15,244 nucleotides of DNA from Gammaproteobacteria bacterium UBA7310 (GCA_002471665.1 DKQK01000032.1:1-15244), one strand, 5' to 3'; shown: positions 1-8,348, counted from the stretch's first letter. Program-made: numbers and translations. The notes: generated from the letters alone by a model not told the origin.

Positions 1-1832
1 TTTACCCCCAGGTTGCGAATACCATCCAGTGTCCGCAAGACGCGGTTGGTATCTTCCAAAAGCACGGTTTCAGTGATTTCCACTTCCAGCTGTGAAGGTG
101 CCAGGCGGTAGGTGAGCAGCGCGTTGCGAATCATCTGCACCAACGAGTTGCCGCGAATCTGAATCGGTGACAGGTTGATAGCGATACGGATCGGGGGCCG
201 TCCATCCTCATTCCAGCGTTTGGCCTGCAGGCATGCTTTGTTGATCAGCCATTCTCCCAATTCGTTAATCAAGCCGATTTCCTCGGCCATGGGTACAAAC
301 TGGGAGGGGCTTACCAGGCCACGCACCGGGTGATTCCAGCGCACCAATGCTTCCACCGAATGGATGCTGCCGGACTTTAGGTGCAGCTTGGGCTGATAAT
401 GCAGCTCCAGCTCATTATGGCGAATGGCGTGACGTAAATCGTTCTCGACGGATAGCCTTTCTTTGGACTTGAAGTCAATGTCGCTGGAGTAAAAATGAAA
501 GTTGTTGCGCCCCTGGGATTTGGCAAAATGCATGGCGGCATCCGCATTGCGCAGCAGCATTTCGGTGCCCAGGCCGTTTACCGGATAGAGGGCAATGCCT
601 GCGCTTGCCGTTAAAACAATATTGTTACCCTGTAAGGTGAACGGTGTGACCAACTGTTTTAACAGTTTCTGTACGAACAGGATGACTTCATCCAGTTTGG
701 TGAATTTATTGATCAGAATGGCAAACTGATCGCCTTCCAGCCGTGCGATTTTGTCGGTCATGGGTTCATCGGGGGCCTGGGGATCGATGGCGCGCATGTT
801 CAATGCCGTGCATTTGCTGTCGTCAAATATGCGTAACAAGCGGTTGGACACTTTCTTCAACAGTTCATCGCCGGCTTCGTGGCCCAGTGAATTATTGATA
901 CGCGTAAACAGGTCCAGATCCAATAATATGACAGCCAGTAGATGCCCGCTACCCCGTGCCAGTTTGATGGCATGGTCCAGGTGGGTTTTGAAGAAGGTAC
1001 GATTGGGCAGTTGGGTGAGGGCGTCATAGTAGGCCAGTTGCAGCACCTGATCTTTATGGGCTACCTCCTCGGTAATATCGTGGATTGTGCCGTAAACGGA
1101 GTAGTCCGTGCCATCGTGCAGAATAAAACGGGCCTCGTGGCGCAGGGTGGGGCCGATGCCGGCGTCACTTTTCAGGCGATGATGCAATGTAATCTTGCCC
1201 TGGTGCTTGCTGTTGGTCTGCTGAAAATGCTCGATGATCTTTTTTCTTTCCTGATTATCCAGGCGATCGAGCACATCCCGAACGCTGGTCTGGTGATTTT
1301 CTTCAAAGCCCAGGATTCGGTTGAATTCTTTTGATACATAAAGCCGCCGGGTTTTGCTTTCCCATTCCCAGCTGCCCATATGGGCCATACGTTCGGCGTG
1401 TTCAAGAATCCGTTCCCGCCGCTTTAACGACATCAGGTTTTGGCTGGAACGAATCTGATAGCGGCAACGTTGGATTAAAATCAGGTTGTTGATCGGGTGC
1501 AGTACAAAGTCCGAAGCCCCGGCATCGAAGGCGGTAGCAGCAAGTTCCATGTCGTTGTGTTTTGACAGTACGATGATGGGCGTATTGGAGGTTCTGGCTG
1601 CTGCCGTTAACACACCACATAATTTCAATCCACCCTGTACATCGGGCATGTCCAGGTCCATCAATACCAGATCCGGCTGAATTTGCCTGAAATAGATAAC
1701 GGCCAGTTTTGGATTTTTGGCTTCCACAGTACCAAAGCCCGCGTCATTGAGGCTGTCACTGAGCGCGATCCGGTCATGGTCATTACCATTGACGATGAGA
1801 ATGGTATGTTGATGCAGGTTAACGGTCTTCAA
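1..1832 (-). CDS. Receiver-PAS-GGDEF-EAL cyclic-di-GMP signalling protein, probable phosphodiesterase (C-terminus cut by window edge)
   Basis: 610 residues are visible. In order: a response-regulator receiver (about residues 10-125), a PAS/PAC domain (about 140-260), GGDEF (about 268-445) and EAL (from about 455, running off the window). The receiver keeps the phosphoacceptor Asp59 (LVLMDLDMP) and Ser90, but the usual acidic pair after the first strand is Asn15-Gly16 and the usual late Lys is His112. The GGDEF signature is EGDQF (366-370) and the RxxD inhibitory site is absent, so cyclase activity is unlikely. The EAL part shows E494-A-L, R498, N553 in NLSPIQ and E588 in ITE, all expected in an active cyclic-di-GMP phosphodiesterase; the DDFG motif lies outside. 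The start is a TTG at 1832: an in-frame TAA sits a few codons upstream and the first in-frame ATG falls inside the receiver. No strong ribosome binding site is visible. It follows the rhodanese gene by 60 bases on the same strand and may share its transcript. The degenerate PAS/GGDEF states suggest sensory rather than catalytic roles (inference). Confidence 0.9.
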   Translation of the reverse strand, partial: MKTVNLHQHTILIVNGNDHDRIALSDSLNDAGFGTVEAKNPKLAVIYFRQIQPDLVLMDLDMPDVQGGLKLCGVLTAAARTSNTPIIVLSKHNDMELAATAFDAGASDFVLHPINNLILIQRCRYQIRSSQNLMSLKRRERILEHAERMAHMGSWEWESKTRRLYVSKEFNRILGFEENHQTSVRDVLDRLDNQERKKIIEHFQQTNSKHQGKITLHHRLKSDAGIGPTLRHEARFILHDGTDYSVYGTIHDITEEVAHKDQVLQLAYYDALTQLPNRTFFKTHLDHAIKLARGSGHLLAVILLDLDLFTRINNSLGHEAGDELLKKVSNRLLRIFDDSKCTALNMRAIDPQAPDEPMTDKIARLEGDQFAILINKFTKLDEVILFVQKLLKQLVTPFTLQGNNIVLTASAGIALYPVNGLGTEMLLRNADAAMHFAKSQGRNNFHFYSSDIDFKSKERLSVENDLRHAIRHNELELHYQPKLHLKSGSIHSVEALVRWNHPVRGLVSPSQFVPMAEEIGLINELGEWLINKACLQAKRWNEDGRPPIRIAINLSPIQIRGNSLVQMIRNALLTYRLAPSQLEVEITETVLLEDTNRVLRTLDGIRNLGV

Positions 1833-1892
1833 GCGCGACTCTGTTTATGATTGTTATGCGTACGCGTTGGAACGTCGTACCATCTTGCCAAG

Positions 1893-2297
1893 CTATTTTT
1901 CCTCCGGCAACTGCTTTTTGGTCCAGCCCTGCATGTCACCCTCGAGATGATACAGTTGACTGAAACCCAGTTCAGATAAAGTCGCGGCGGCAAGACCGGC
2001 CCGACGGCCGCTGCGGCAGTAAAGCAGCACCGGTTGGTCCTTCAGGTGTTTAATCTGTGCCAAGTGGGAATCAATCTGGTTATGGGGCACATTGATGGCT
2101 CCGGGAACGTGCCCGGCCTGATACTCCGCCTCTGAGCGAACATCGATGGCCACTATGGTGCCTGCCGCCAGAGCCTCCTGTGCCTGGGTCTGGCTCATAT
2201 CCTTCTTATAGATGGCTAATTCGTCTGCAGTGGTTGTCATGCTCATCAGGGTCAGCAGCAGTCCAAAGAGCGTGTTTGACGGCGTGAGATGCATCAT
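1893..2297 (-). CDS. Small exported rhodanese-like sulfurtransferase
   Basis: A 134-residue protein with one rhodanese domain (about residues 34-130). The active-site loop is CRSGRR with catalytic Cys94, preceded by the usual IDVRSEAEYQAGHVPGAIN strand and loop (51-69). Rhodaneses carry a persulfide on this Cys and move sulfane sulfur between acceptors. Residues 10-24 form a hydrophobic stretch followed by TTTADE, which looks like a signal peptide cut near residue 24, so it probably acts in the periplasm. The region before the hydrophobic core lacks Lys or Arg, so export is likely rather than certain. The start ATG overlaps the mnmC stop as ATGA; a GGAG lies about 10 bases upstream, and a second ATG follows immediately. 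The overlap implies one transcript with mnmC and translational coupling. If exported, it cannot be the cytoplasmic sulfur donor for tRNA thiolation despite the tempting neighbour. Family confident; substrate unknown. Confidence 0.9.
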   Translation of the reverse strand: MMHLTPSNTLFGLLLTLMSMTTTADELAIYKKDMSQTQAQEALAAGTIVAIDVRSEAEYQAGHVPGAINVPHNQIDSHLAQIKHLKDQPVLLYCRSGRRAGLAAATLSELGFSQLYHLEGDMQGWTKKQLPEEK

Positions 2298-4342
2298 GAT
2301 TTGAACTCCGTGGTTTTCAATGAGGTTCTTCTCATTATATTGCGAATCAGGAATCGTGCAGGGTGAATGGCAAACAGTATCTCCCGGTCCGCCGGTTGAG
2401 GTTCACCGCTTAAGTAGGAGGCGAGAATCTCTGCGGCAAAGCAGGTGGATGTAATGCCTCTGGAGCCGTGGCCGCAGGTGATGAACAGCCCGTCGTGGCA
2501 GGGGCCGAAGGGAAACTCCCGCTTCAGGAACCCTTTTCCCAGATCGTCAAATTGTTGTCGATAAGCCTCGGCGTCCGGCAACGGGCCGATGATGGGCAGG
2601 TAATCCGGTGTTTGGCACCGAAATCCCACCCGACCCTGGAGCGGCCCCCCATGGGGCAGGCCCAGTGCCTCAGCCAGGGCTGGCAGGGTGGAGCGCAGTT
2701 GATCGCAATTCCACTGGTGATCCTCCTGGCGCTCAGTGGACGCCTCTGAACGTGGATCAAAGGTTGCCCCCACACAGTGGAACCCCGCTCGGGCGGGGTT
2801 GACATAACCGTGATAATTGACCGCATGTTGCCATTCTAGGGAGGCTGCAGTGGCCGGTAAATAGCTGATCTGGCCGCGTACGGGCTTCAGCGGCAGGTGG
2901 CTGGATTGTTGAAATCGGGCGCTGCCAAAGGCGTTGGCCAATATCACCGCATCAAAAGGGCCGTGCTGATTCACCCGCCAGCGTCCTGCTGTTGGGGTCA
3001 AGTGGGTAACGCATTGTGAGGTCAGCAGCTCTATTTTGGGATGCGACAGCAACACATCGCACCAGGCGGCCGGATGCAGCCAACCACCGCCGTGCAGCAT
3101 CAGGCCGCCAATGGGGCTTTCAATGCCAAGCCGTTCCTGGATTTGTGCGGGGCTCAGGTTTTCCAGTAATGATGGGGGCCAGTAGGATTCAGCCAAAAGC
3201 GCGGCTTGCTCTCTTGCTTCTTTTGCATCAAACGCCAGTCGCAATAGGCCATTCAGGTTCCAATCCACACCCGGTTCAATACCCGCCGCCAGAAACGTCG
3301 ATTGAATATAACGGCAGGCGTATAGATAGGCCCACTGATAAAACCGGTTTTGCGGGGTATCGTGCAGGCTCAGTTTGGTGAAGGTGATGCCGGTGGGGTT
3401 GCCGGAGCCCTGGCTGGCCGCCCTGGGCTCCTGTTCCAGCACGGTAACCTGCCAACCCCGCCGAGCCAGGCTGTTGGCTGCGGTGGCACCGGCCATGCCG
3501 GCCCCGATTACGGCAACGCTGCCCGTTGCTTTGCGTTGCGCCTGGTAATCAAAGTGAAACCAGGGTTTGTCGCCCGGCGGTAGCTGTCGTTGCTGTGTTG
3601 GCGCGGGTAGATAGTCTCCTCGCAGCATCTCCCGCTTGCGACCGAATCCAGCGACTTTTTCCACCTTGAAGCCGGCATCACGCAGCCCCCGTTTGACCAC
3701 TCCAGCCGCAGTGAACGTGGCGACGGTTGTGGGCGCGTAACTCAGGCGTCCAATGTGTTCAAACAGCGCCGGCTGCCACATATCCGGGTTTTTGGCCGGC
3801 GCAAACCCGTCCAGAAACCAGGCATCAACCAGTCCGTCCAAACCTGAAAATCCTGCAATGGCATCATCGAAGATCAGGGTGAGGGTAATATTGGGCCCGG
3901 CAAAATACAGTCTGTGTACCCCACGCACGGGCGCGGGGTATTGTTCCAGTAGCGGTTCGGTAACGCTCACCAATTGCGGCCATTGCCTGCTGGCAATGCG
4001 CATGTCGGCCAGCGCCAAAGGGTATTTTTCCACACTGACAAAATGCAGGTGGGCGTTCATCGGTAGGTGGCCGGCATGTTTTTGCTGCTGCCAATAATCG
4101 GCGGTGCAGAGAAAGTTCAATCCGGTGCCGAACCCGGTTTCAGCAATGGTGAAACCGGAGAGCGAGTCATCCCGCCAGCGTTGTTCCAACCTGTTGTGAT
4201 GGATAAAGACATGCTGTGTTTCATCCGGGCCGCAATCCCGTGAGAAGTACACATCCTCGAACTGTTCCGAGATGGGGGTGCTCTGTTGCCAGTCAATCTG
4301 GGCATTCTCAACAATTCGGGATCGGTTTGGTGGCTGTTTCAT
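2294..4342 (-). CDS. mnmC: MnmC, bifunctional tRNA wobble-uridine FAD oxidoreductase / SAM methyltransferase
   Basis: A 682-residue protein close to the length of E. coli MnmC (668). The N-terminal half is the methyltransferase: SAM-binding ETGFGTGLNFL (68-78), the catalytic-region motif LDGFAPAKNPDMW (177-189) and GFGRKREML (232-240). The C-terminal half is the FAD oxidoreductase, starting with the dinucleotide-binding VIGAGMAG (278-285) and ending with a conserved GHGSRGI segment near residue 633. In the family, the oxidase half removes the carboxymethyl part of cmnm5(s2)U34 to give nm5(s2)U, and the methylase half makes mnm5(s2)U34 in the cytoplasm, tuning decoding by tRNAs such as those for Lys, Glu and Gln. 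The ATG at 4342 has no good ribosome binding site but the alignment to the family start supports it. It heads a minus-strand cluster with the rhodanese gene and is divergent from the AEC transporter with a 63-base gap. No sign of damage. Confidence 0.97.
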   Translation of the reverse strand: MKQPPNRSRIVENAQIDWQQSTPISEQFEDVYFSRDCGPDETQHVFIHHNRLEQRWRDDSLSGFTIAETGFGTGLNFLCTADYWQQQKHAGHLPMNAHLHFVSVEKYPLALADMRIASRQWPQLVSVTEPLLEQYPAPVRGVHRLYFAGPNITLTLIFDDAIAGFSGLDGLVDAWFLDGFAPAKNPDMWQPALFEHIGRLSYAPTTVATFTAAGVVKRGLRDAGFKVEKVAGFGRKREMLRGDYLPAPTQQRQLPPGDKPWFHFDYQAQRKATGSVAVIGAGMAGATAANSLARRGWQVTVLEQEPRAASQGSGNPTGITFTKLSLHDTPQNRFYQWAYLYACRYIQSTFLAAGIEPGVDWNLNGLLRLAFDAKEAREQAALLAESYWPPSLLENLSPAQIQERLGIESPIGGLMLHGGGWLHPAAWCDVLLSHPKIELLTSQCVTHLTPTAGRWRVNQHGPFDAVILANAFGSARFQQSSHLPLKPVRGQISYLPATAASLEWQHAVNYHGYVNPARAGFHCVGATFDPRSEASTERQEDHQWNCDQLRSTLPALAEALGLPHGGPLQGRVGFRCQTPDYLPIIGPLPDAEAYRQQFDDLGKGFLKREFPFGPCHDGLFITCGHGSRGITSTCFAAEILASYLSGEPQPADREILFAIHPARFLIRNIMRRTSLKTTEFKS

Positions 4343-4343
4343 C

Positions 4344-4371
4344 GAGACAATTCAATACCATGGGTTATACT
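4344..4371 (+). promoter_or_regulatory. Candidate promoter for the AEC transporter gene
   Basis: A TATACT hexamer (4366-4371) lies 16 bases after GAGACA (4344-4349), which matches four of six bases of the -35 consensus. It sits about 34 bases before the transporter ATG in the short divergent gap. The -10 box is good, the -35 box mediocre. I see no equally good promoter for mnmC on the other strand. Confidence 0.3.
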
Positions 4372-4405
4372 GTGCGCCATCATAACATAGTCGAATCAGG
4401 GGCTT

Positions 4406-5281
4406 ATGCTACAAACGCTGTTACCCATCACGGGCCCGGTGATGGTCTGCATTTTAGTGGGTTTTGTCTGGAAAAAGATTCAGGTGCCCTACGATACGGA
4501 TATGGTGACCCGCTTGGTGATGTGTGTGGGCGCACCCTGTCTGGTGGTGTCTGCCATGACCGGGGCCGCTGTTTCCCGTGCCGTCATCGAGGAGATGTTC
4601 TGGGTGACCCTGGTTATGATCGTGGCAACCCTCTTGCTGGCGGCAGTGGTCATTGCCCTCAGCCGTCAATCGTTGCGCGCCTATCTGGGGCCGTTGGTGT
4701 TTCCCAATGCCGGTAACATGGGCTTGCCGGTGTGCCTGTTCGCCTTTGGCGAGCAGGGCCTGGTGCTGGCAATTGCCGTTTTTATGATGCTTTCCCTGGT
4801 GCACTTTACCTTGGGAATCGCGCTGGTCAGTGGCCGGTCGGTGCTGCAGGAAATGGTGCGCAACCCCATCATTTATTCCATCGCCGCGGCACTGATTATG
4901 ATCTATGGAGAGCTGTCGCTGCCCCGCTGGCTGCAGAACACTGTTTCCCTGCTGGGTGACATGACCATTCCGCTGATGCTCATTACATTGGGGGTGAGCC
5001 TGGCAAATATGCGGGTCGCCCAGCTTGGCAAGAGTGCTACATTTGCTCTATTGCGCCTGGCAATTGGGGTAGGGGTCGGTTGGGGTGTGGCCGCCGGGTT
5101 TGGTTTGACCGGGGTGGCAAGGGGTGTGGTGATTTTACAAAGTGCCATGCCGGTGGCGGTCTTCAACTATCTGTTTGCGGTACGCTATGGCCGTGAACCG
5201 CAGGTAGTGGCGGGCATGGTGGTGATATCCACACTGCTGTCGTTTGTCCTGCTGCCGGCGTTGCTGGTGTATATAGTGTAG
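4406..5281 (+). CDS. AEC-family (auxin efflux carrier-like) membrane transporter
   Basis: A 291-residue, very hydrophobic protein with about nine or ten predicted membrane segments, typical length for bacterial members of the Mem_trans/AEC family. Family signatures visible are FPNAGNMGLP (99-108) in the first half, LGDMTIPLMLITLGVSLA (183-200), and QSAMPVAVFNYLFA (245-258) in the second half, fitting the two-bundle BART-type fold. Characterised bacterial relatives move small carboxylates such as malate or malonate, but substrate cannot be read from this sequence and neighbours give no clue. The ATG at 4406 is preceded by AGGGG at a workable distance. It is divergent from mnmC and converges on the NIT-like gene with an 18-base gap, so it is probably a single-gene unit. 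Family call strong; function as an inner-membrane exporter or carrier is inferred. Confidence 0.9.
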   Translation: MLQTLLPITGPVMVCILVGFVWKKIQVPYDTDMVTRLVMCVGAPCLVVSAMTGAAVSRAVIEEMFWVTLVMIVATLLLAAVVIALSRQSLRAYLGPLVFPNAGNMGLPVCLFAFGEQGLVLAIAVFMMLSLVHFTLGIALVSGRSVLQEMVRNPIIYSIAAALIMIYGELSLPRWLQNTVSLLGDMTIPLMLITLGVSLANMRVAQLGKSATFALLRLAIGVGVGWGVAAGFGLTGVARGVVILQSAMPVAVFNYLFAVRYGREPQVVAGMVVISTLLSFVLLPALLVYIV

Positions 5282-5288
5282 GCTGCTC

Positions 5289-5308
5289 CCGGTCAGTGCT
5301 CAGACCGG
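5289..5308. terminator. Possible hairpin between convergent genes
   Basis: CCGGTC (5289-5294) and GACCGG (5303-5308) form a perfect 6-base-pair stem with an 8-base loop, exactly between the AEC gene and the convergent NIT-like gene; it includes the latter's stop codon. No T-tract follows on either strand, so it would be at best a weak or bidirectional terminator. Confidence 0.3.
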
Positions 5309-6265
5309 TTCGGCGGACAGCCTTTCCAGCATCATCATGTTCATGGCGTAGAGCTGATCCCGCACCACGGCGTTGGCCTGGTCCATTACTGCCAGATGGC
5401 CATCAATGATTTCAGTGCCCATCAAAAACAATTTGTGGCTGGGAACCTGAAAGGTTCGTTCCGAGGTCATTTCATGGCCCAGCAGACTGATGAAGTAGTT
5501 CAGCTTCATATTCAGGTTGGGCAGTGATTTCAAGCCTGGAATACAGGGCAGGTATTGACTGGAAAGCAACTGAATGTTCTGGTCAAAACGCTCCTTGCGA
5601 TAGCGAAACTCCTGTAACCAGAAGGATACTTTGGCGCCCAGCTCCTTGTCGGTATGGCCGATGACGGCCATGTGGGTTCCCAAACCGCGAATGCGCGCCA
5701 GGTACTCAACCAATTCATACAAATCGAGGACGCAGGTTTGCGTCAGGCCATGCAGTGGGTAGGTATAACTGTTGTCCAGGCGACTGCGCAGGGCTTCGTT
5801 TGCCTCCATACCGGCAGGGGTCGCCAAAACCTGCTCGGAGAGCTGACGGGCGATGCGGATGATCAGTTCCAGCAAATGGGAATGAAATTCAAAGCTGTGA
5901 TGGAGATCGTCATTTTCCCAATCCTTGATGATGGTCAGCCAGCCCAGGGTCAATTGTTCGTATTCGCTGTCAGCCATGGGTTTGTCGGCAGAATTATTGA
6001 GGCATTGCAGATAATCGAATTGGGCCGATGTTTGTTTTTGGAGCGCGGCTACCTGGGCACGAAAGCTATTATCGCCCCCTAACAGTGCAAGGGTTGCACC
6101 ACGATGGCGCTGAATAAAGCGGCTCAGATTGAGAATGGTGACCATTAGATCCAGTTGCGCCACTCTCAGCGTGTGCGTTGCAAAGAGGGATTGAGCTAAA
6201 GTGGCCTGTTCTGTGAGGATCTCTGGCATATCTGAATCTTGTAAGCTGTGTTCAAGCTGGCCCAT
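5300..6265 (-). CDS. Soluble helical protein with two NIT-like (nitrate/nitrite-sensing-like) motifs, function unknown
   Basis: About 321 residues from the ATG at 6265. An in-frame TTG at 6277 would give 325, and another ATG at 6229 gives 309. None has a well-spaced ribosome binding site, so the start is uncertain. The protein looks almost all-helical, has no signal peptide or membrane segment, and lacks any enzyme motif I know. Numbering from the TTG, residues 45-90 contain FIQRHRGATLALL and residues 186-235 contain YLARIRGLGTHMA. Both resemble the helix-borne (Q/E)xxRG pattern of the NIT sensor domain, and together they look like the two half-repeats of that fold. NIT domains normally sit outside the membrane in front of kinase, cyclase or chemoreceptor parts; here it would stand alone in the cytoplasm. 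The gene is divergent from a diguanylate cyclase across about 190 bases, hinting at shared control or function (inference). The NIT assignment is by eye and could be wrong. Confidence 0.75.
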   Translation of the reverse strand: MGQLEHSLQDSDMPEILTEQATLAQSLFATHTLRVAQLDLMVTILNLSRFIQRHRGATLALLGGDNSFRAQVAALQKQTSAQFDYLQCLNNSADKPMADSEYEQLTLGWLTIIKDWENDDLHHSFEFHSHLLELIIRIARQLSEQVLATPAGMEANEALRSRLDNSYTYPLHGLTQTCVLDLYELVEYLARIRGLGTHMAVIGHTDKELGAKVSFWLQEFRYRKERFDQNIQLLSSQYLPCIPGLKSLPNLNMKLNYFISLLGHEMTSERTFQVPSHKLFLMGTEIIDGHLAVMDQANAVVRDQLYAMNMMMLERLSAEPV

Positions 6266-6455
6266 TGCATGTATCAACCTGTAAGAATTAGCGTTTTTTT
6301 GTCCTATGACAGGCAGTAACGCAAATGTTATGCCAGGCTTATTTTTGGTTATTTATTACACAACATCAACAATTGAAACAATATATGTATACCCTTGTCC
6401 CTTGGGTTTGGGGTAGGGTGGTTATTTAAAGAACAAAACTAACTGATGAGATTCG
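6266..6455. promoter_or_regulatory. Divergent intergenic region between NIT-like gene and diguanylate cyclase gene
   Basis: About 190 AT-rich bases that must carry the control signals of both divergent genes. Visible are TTGAAA at 6373-6378 and TATACC at 6388-6393, but their spacing does not make a standard sigma-70 promoter. On the minus strand a CATAAC-like box lies near 6330, also without a convincing partner. I cannot assign a promoter or operator. Confidence 0.4.
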
Positions 6456-8348
6456 ATGCGTAACAGCCTATTGCGCCCGGTGCGGTATTTGCTGGGTGGG
6501 TGTCTTGTGGCAATTGCCTTATTGGGGTGGGCCGTCACAGATCCTGATTTTCGGGTGGAGCCCGGTTACCACTATCTGGTTGATGAAGCTGGAGAGATCA
6601 CGCTGCGTGATATTCTGTCCACCGAATTGCCATGGCAAAGAGAAACCCTTACCGGTTCTGTGCAACAGAATTACCTGGCGGAGCCCCTATGGTTGCAATA
6701 TAAGTTGACCGTCCGGGCCAGGCAGTCCGCCAAACTTTACATGGAACTGGCAACGCCCTTTTTGAACTATGTGGATTTCTTTCTGATTCAATCCACACCT
6801 CAGGGCAAGAACCTGTTGGCGCATTCCGTGGGTGGCGATCATCAGTTGTATATTGAAAACCCCATGCAACACCGTTTCCCGGTGTTTGTGCTGGAATCGT
6901 TGCCGGTTGGGGATTACGAGATCTACGTGCGGCTGCAAAGCGACAGCGTTTTGATATTCCCGGTCAGTTTTCTGACTTCAGAATCGTTTTTCAGTAATGA
7001 ATTCAAGGCCCAGGCTTTCTATGGGTTGTTTTTCGGCATGATGGCGGTGTTGGCGTTCTATAACGGTTACGTTTGGTATTTTCTGCGTGATCGTACCAAT
7101 TTATACAATATGGCCTTCATTGTATCAGCCATGCTCTATCAAGCCAGCATCAGTGGTTTCGGTGGGCAGTATCTATGGGGGCAGCTCGGTTTTCTCAACG
7201 ACAAGGGTTATGGCATCGGCATCCTGGCCACCATTTTCTTTGCCGGGCGCTTTGCTGTGCTGTTTATCGATCTCAGAAACCGGGCTCCCCGGTTGGCGCG
7301 TTTCACCGATCACAGCGTCACTGTCTTTGGCTTGGCTGTCATTCCGGTAATCCTGTTTCCGGAACGGCAGGTTCTACCGTTGATTTATCTGATGGAAATC
7401 GGTATCTGCCTGTACGCCATCCTGGTGCTGGCCCAGCAATGTATAAGCGGCAACTACTGGGCCCGCTACCTGATGGCAGGATGGTCTGTGCTGATTGCGG
7501 GAACCTGTTTTTATGTGGCATCCCAGCTTGGCTGGCTGAAATTCTCGGTAACCATTGAATACGTTCATGCCGCCGGCTTGTCGCTGGGCAATCTGATGGT
7601 GACCTCAGCCCTGGCAGCGCGCATGCAAAGGGAGCGTATTGAAAAGAACCGGGCGCTCAAACGGGCCCTGGATCTGGCCCAGGAGGTGACGGAGTTAACC
7701 CGGGAGAAAGAGCAGATTGCGGCCTCGGCCCGCGATGAACTGGAGCGGCGGGTGGATCAGAAAACCCGGGATTTAAGCATCATGCTGGAGCAATTGAAAA
7801 CCAGTAATGAGCAGCTGGAACACGCCACTTTAACGGATGCCTTGACCGGTGTTGGCAACCGGCGCTATCTGGATACCCGGTTTCCTGAGTTGATCAAGCA
7901 GTGCCAACAGACGCGTTCCTGCCTTGGCGTGTTGGTCATCGACGCCGATCACTTTAAAAAAATCAATGATGAGTTCGGGCACCTGATGGGGGATGAGTGC
8001 CTCAAAAAGATCGCCGTCATCCTGCAGCGGTTCTCCCGTCGCAATCTGGACGTACTGGTGCGTTATGGTGGTGAGGAGTTCATTCTGTTGTTGCCGGCCA
8101 CCGACGAAGCGGGTGTCTACAAGGTGGCGGAATCCATTCGTCATCACATCGAATACGCCTCCTTTTGGTGTAATGACAAACGCATTCCGGTGACGGTGAG
8201 CGTGGGTGTGCATGCCGGTATTCCGGAACCCTATGCAGCGGGCGAGTCCTTGCTGGTAAAGGCGGATGAGGCCTTGTATAAAGCCAAGAAAAACGGGCGT
8301 AATCGGGTCGAGTTGTATCGCTCGGAGTGTGAAACGGCAAACTCTTGA
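6456..8348 (+). CDS. 7TM-DISM membrane diguanylate cyclase
   Basis: A 630-residue protein. An N-terminal hydrophobic helix (about 8-27) acts as signal anchor or signal peptide. Residues about 30-178 form a 7TMR-DISMED2 periplasmic sensor domain (a jelly-roll fold in this family, often thought to bind carbohydrate-like ligands). Residues about 185-388 hold seven membrane helices (7TMR-DISM). A charged coiled coil (about 390-455) leads to a GGDEF domain (about 458-622). The catalytic motif is intact, RYGGEEF (536-542), with substrate/metal motifs DALTGVGNRR (461-470) and DADHFKKIND (496-505). An RxxD product-inhibition site (RNLD, 529-532) lies at the standard distance. It should make cyclic-di-GMP from two GTP at the inner membrane in response to an outside signal, with feedback inhibition. 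The ATG at 6456 follows a modest GATGAG. ppc starts 56 bases later on the same strand, so read-through is possible. Ligand unknown. Confidence 0.95.
   Translation: MRNSLLRPVRYLLGGCLVAIALLGWAVTDPDFRVEPGYHYLVDEAGEITLRDILSTELPWQRETLTGSVQQNYLAEPLWLQYKLTVRARQSAKLYMELATPFLNYVDFFLIQSTPQGKNLLAHSVGGDHQLYIENPMQHRFPVFVLESLPVGDYEIYVRLQSDSVLIFPVSFLTSESFFSNEFKAQAFYGLFFGMMAVLAFYNGYVWYFLRDRTNLYNMAFIVSAMLYQASISGFGGQYLWGQLGFLNDKGYGIGILATIFFAGRFAVLFIDLRNRAPRLARFTDHSVTVFGLAVIPVILFPERQVLPLIYLMEIGICLYAILVLAQQCISGNYWARYLMAGWSVLIAGTCFYVASQLGWLKFSVTIEYVHAAGLSLGNLMVTSALAARMQRERIEKNRALKRALDLAQEVTELTREKEQIAASARDELERRVDQKTRDLSIMLEQLKTSNEQLEHATLTDALTGVGNRRYLDTRFPELIKQCQQTRSCLGVLVIDADHFKKINDEFGHLMGDECLKKIAVILQRFSRRNLDVLVRYGGEEFILLLPATDEAGVYKVAESIRHHIEYASFWCNDKRIPVTVSVGVHAGIPEPYAAGESLLVKADEALYKAKKNGRNRVELYRSECETANS

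Noticed and set aside
1860..1880. Short hairpin between the rhodanese gene and the left-edge signalling gene
   Set aside because: The stem needs a bulge and an impossible two-base loop if extended; the basal 5 base pairs alone are weak and no T-tract follows.
4216..4716. Plus-strand reading frame (166 codons) across the mnmC start and the AEC gene
   Set aside because: Overlaps the start of mnmC and out-of-frame AEC coding sequence; composition is not protein-like.
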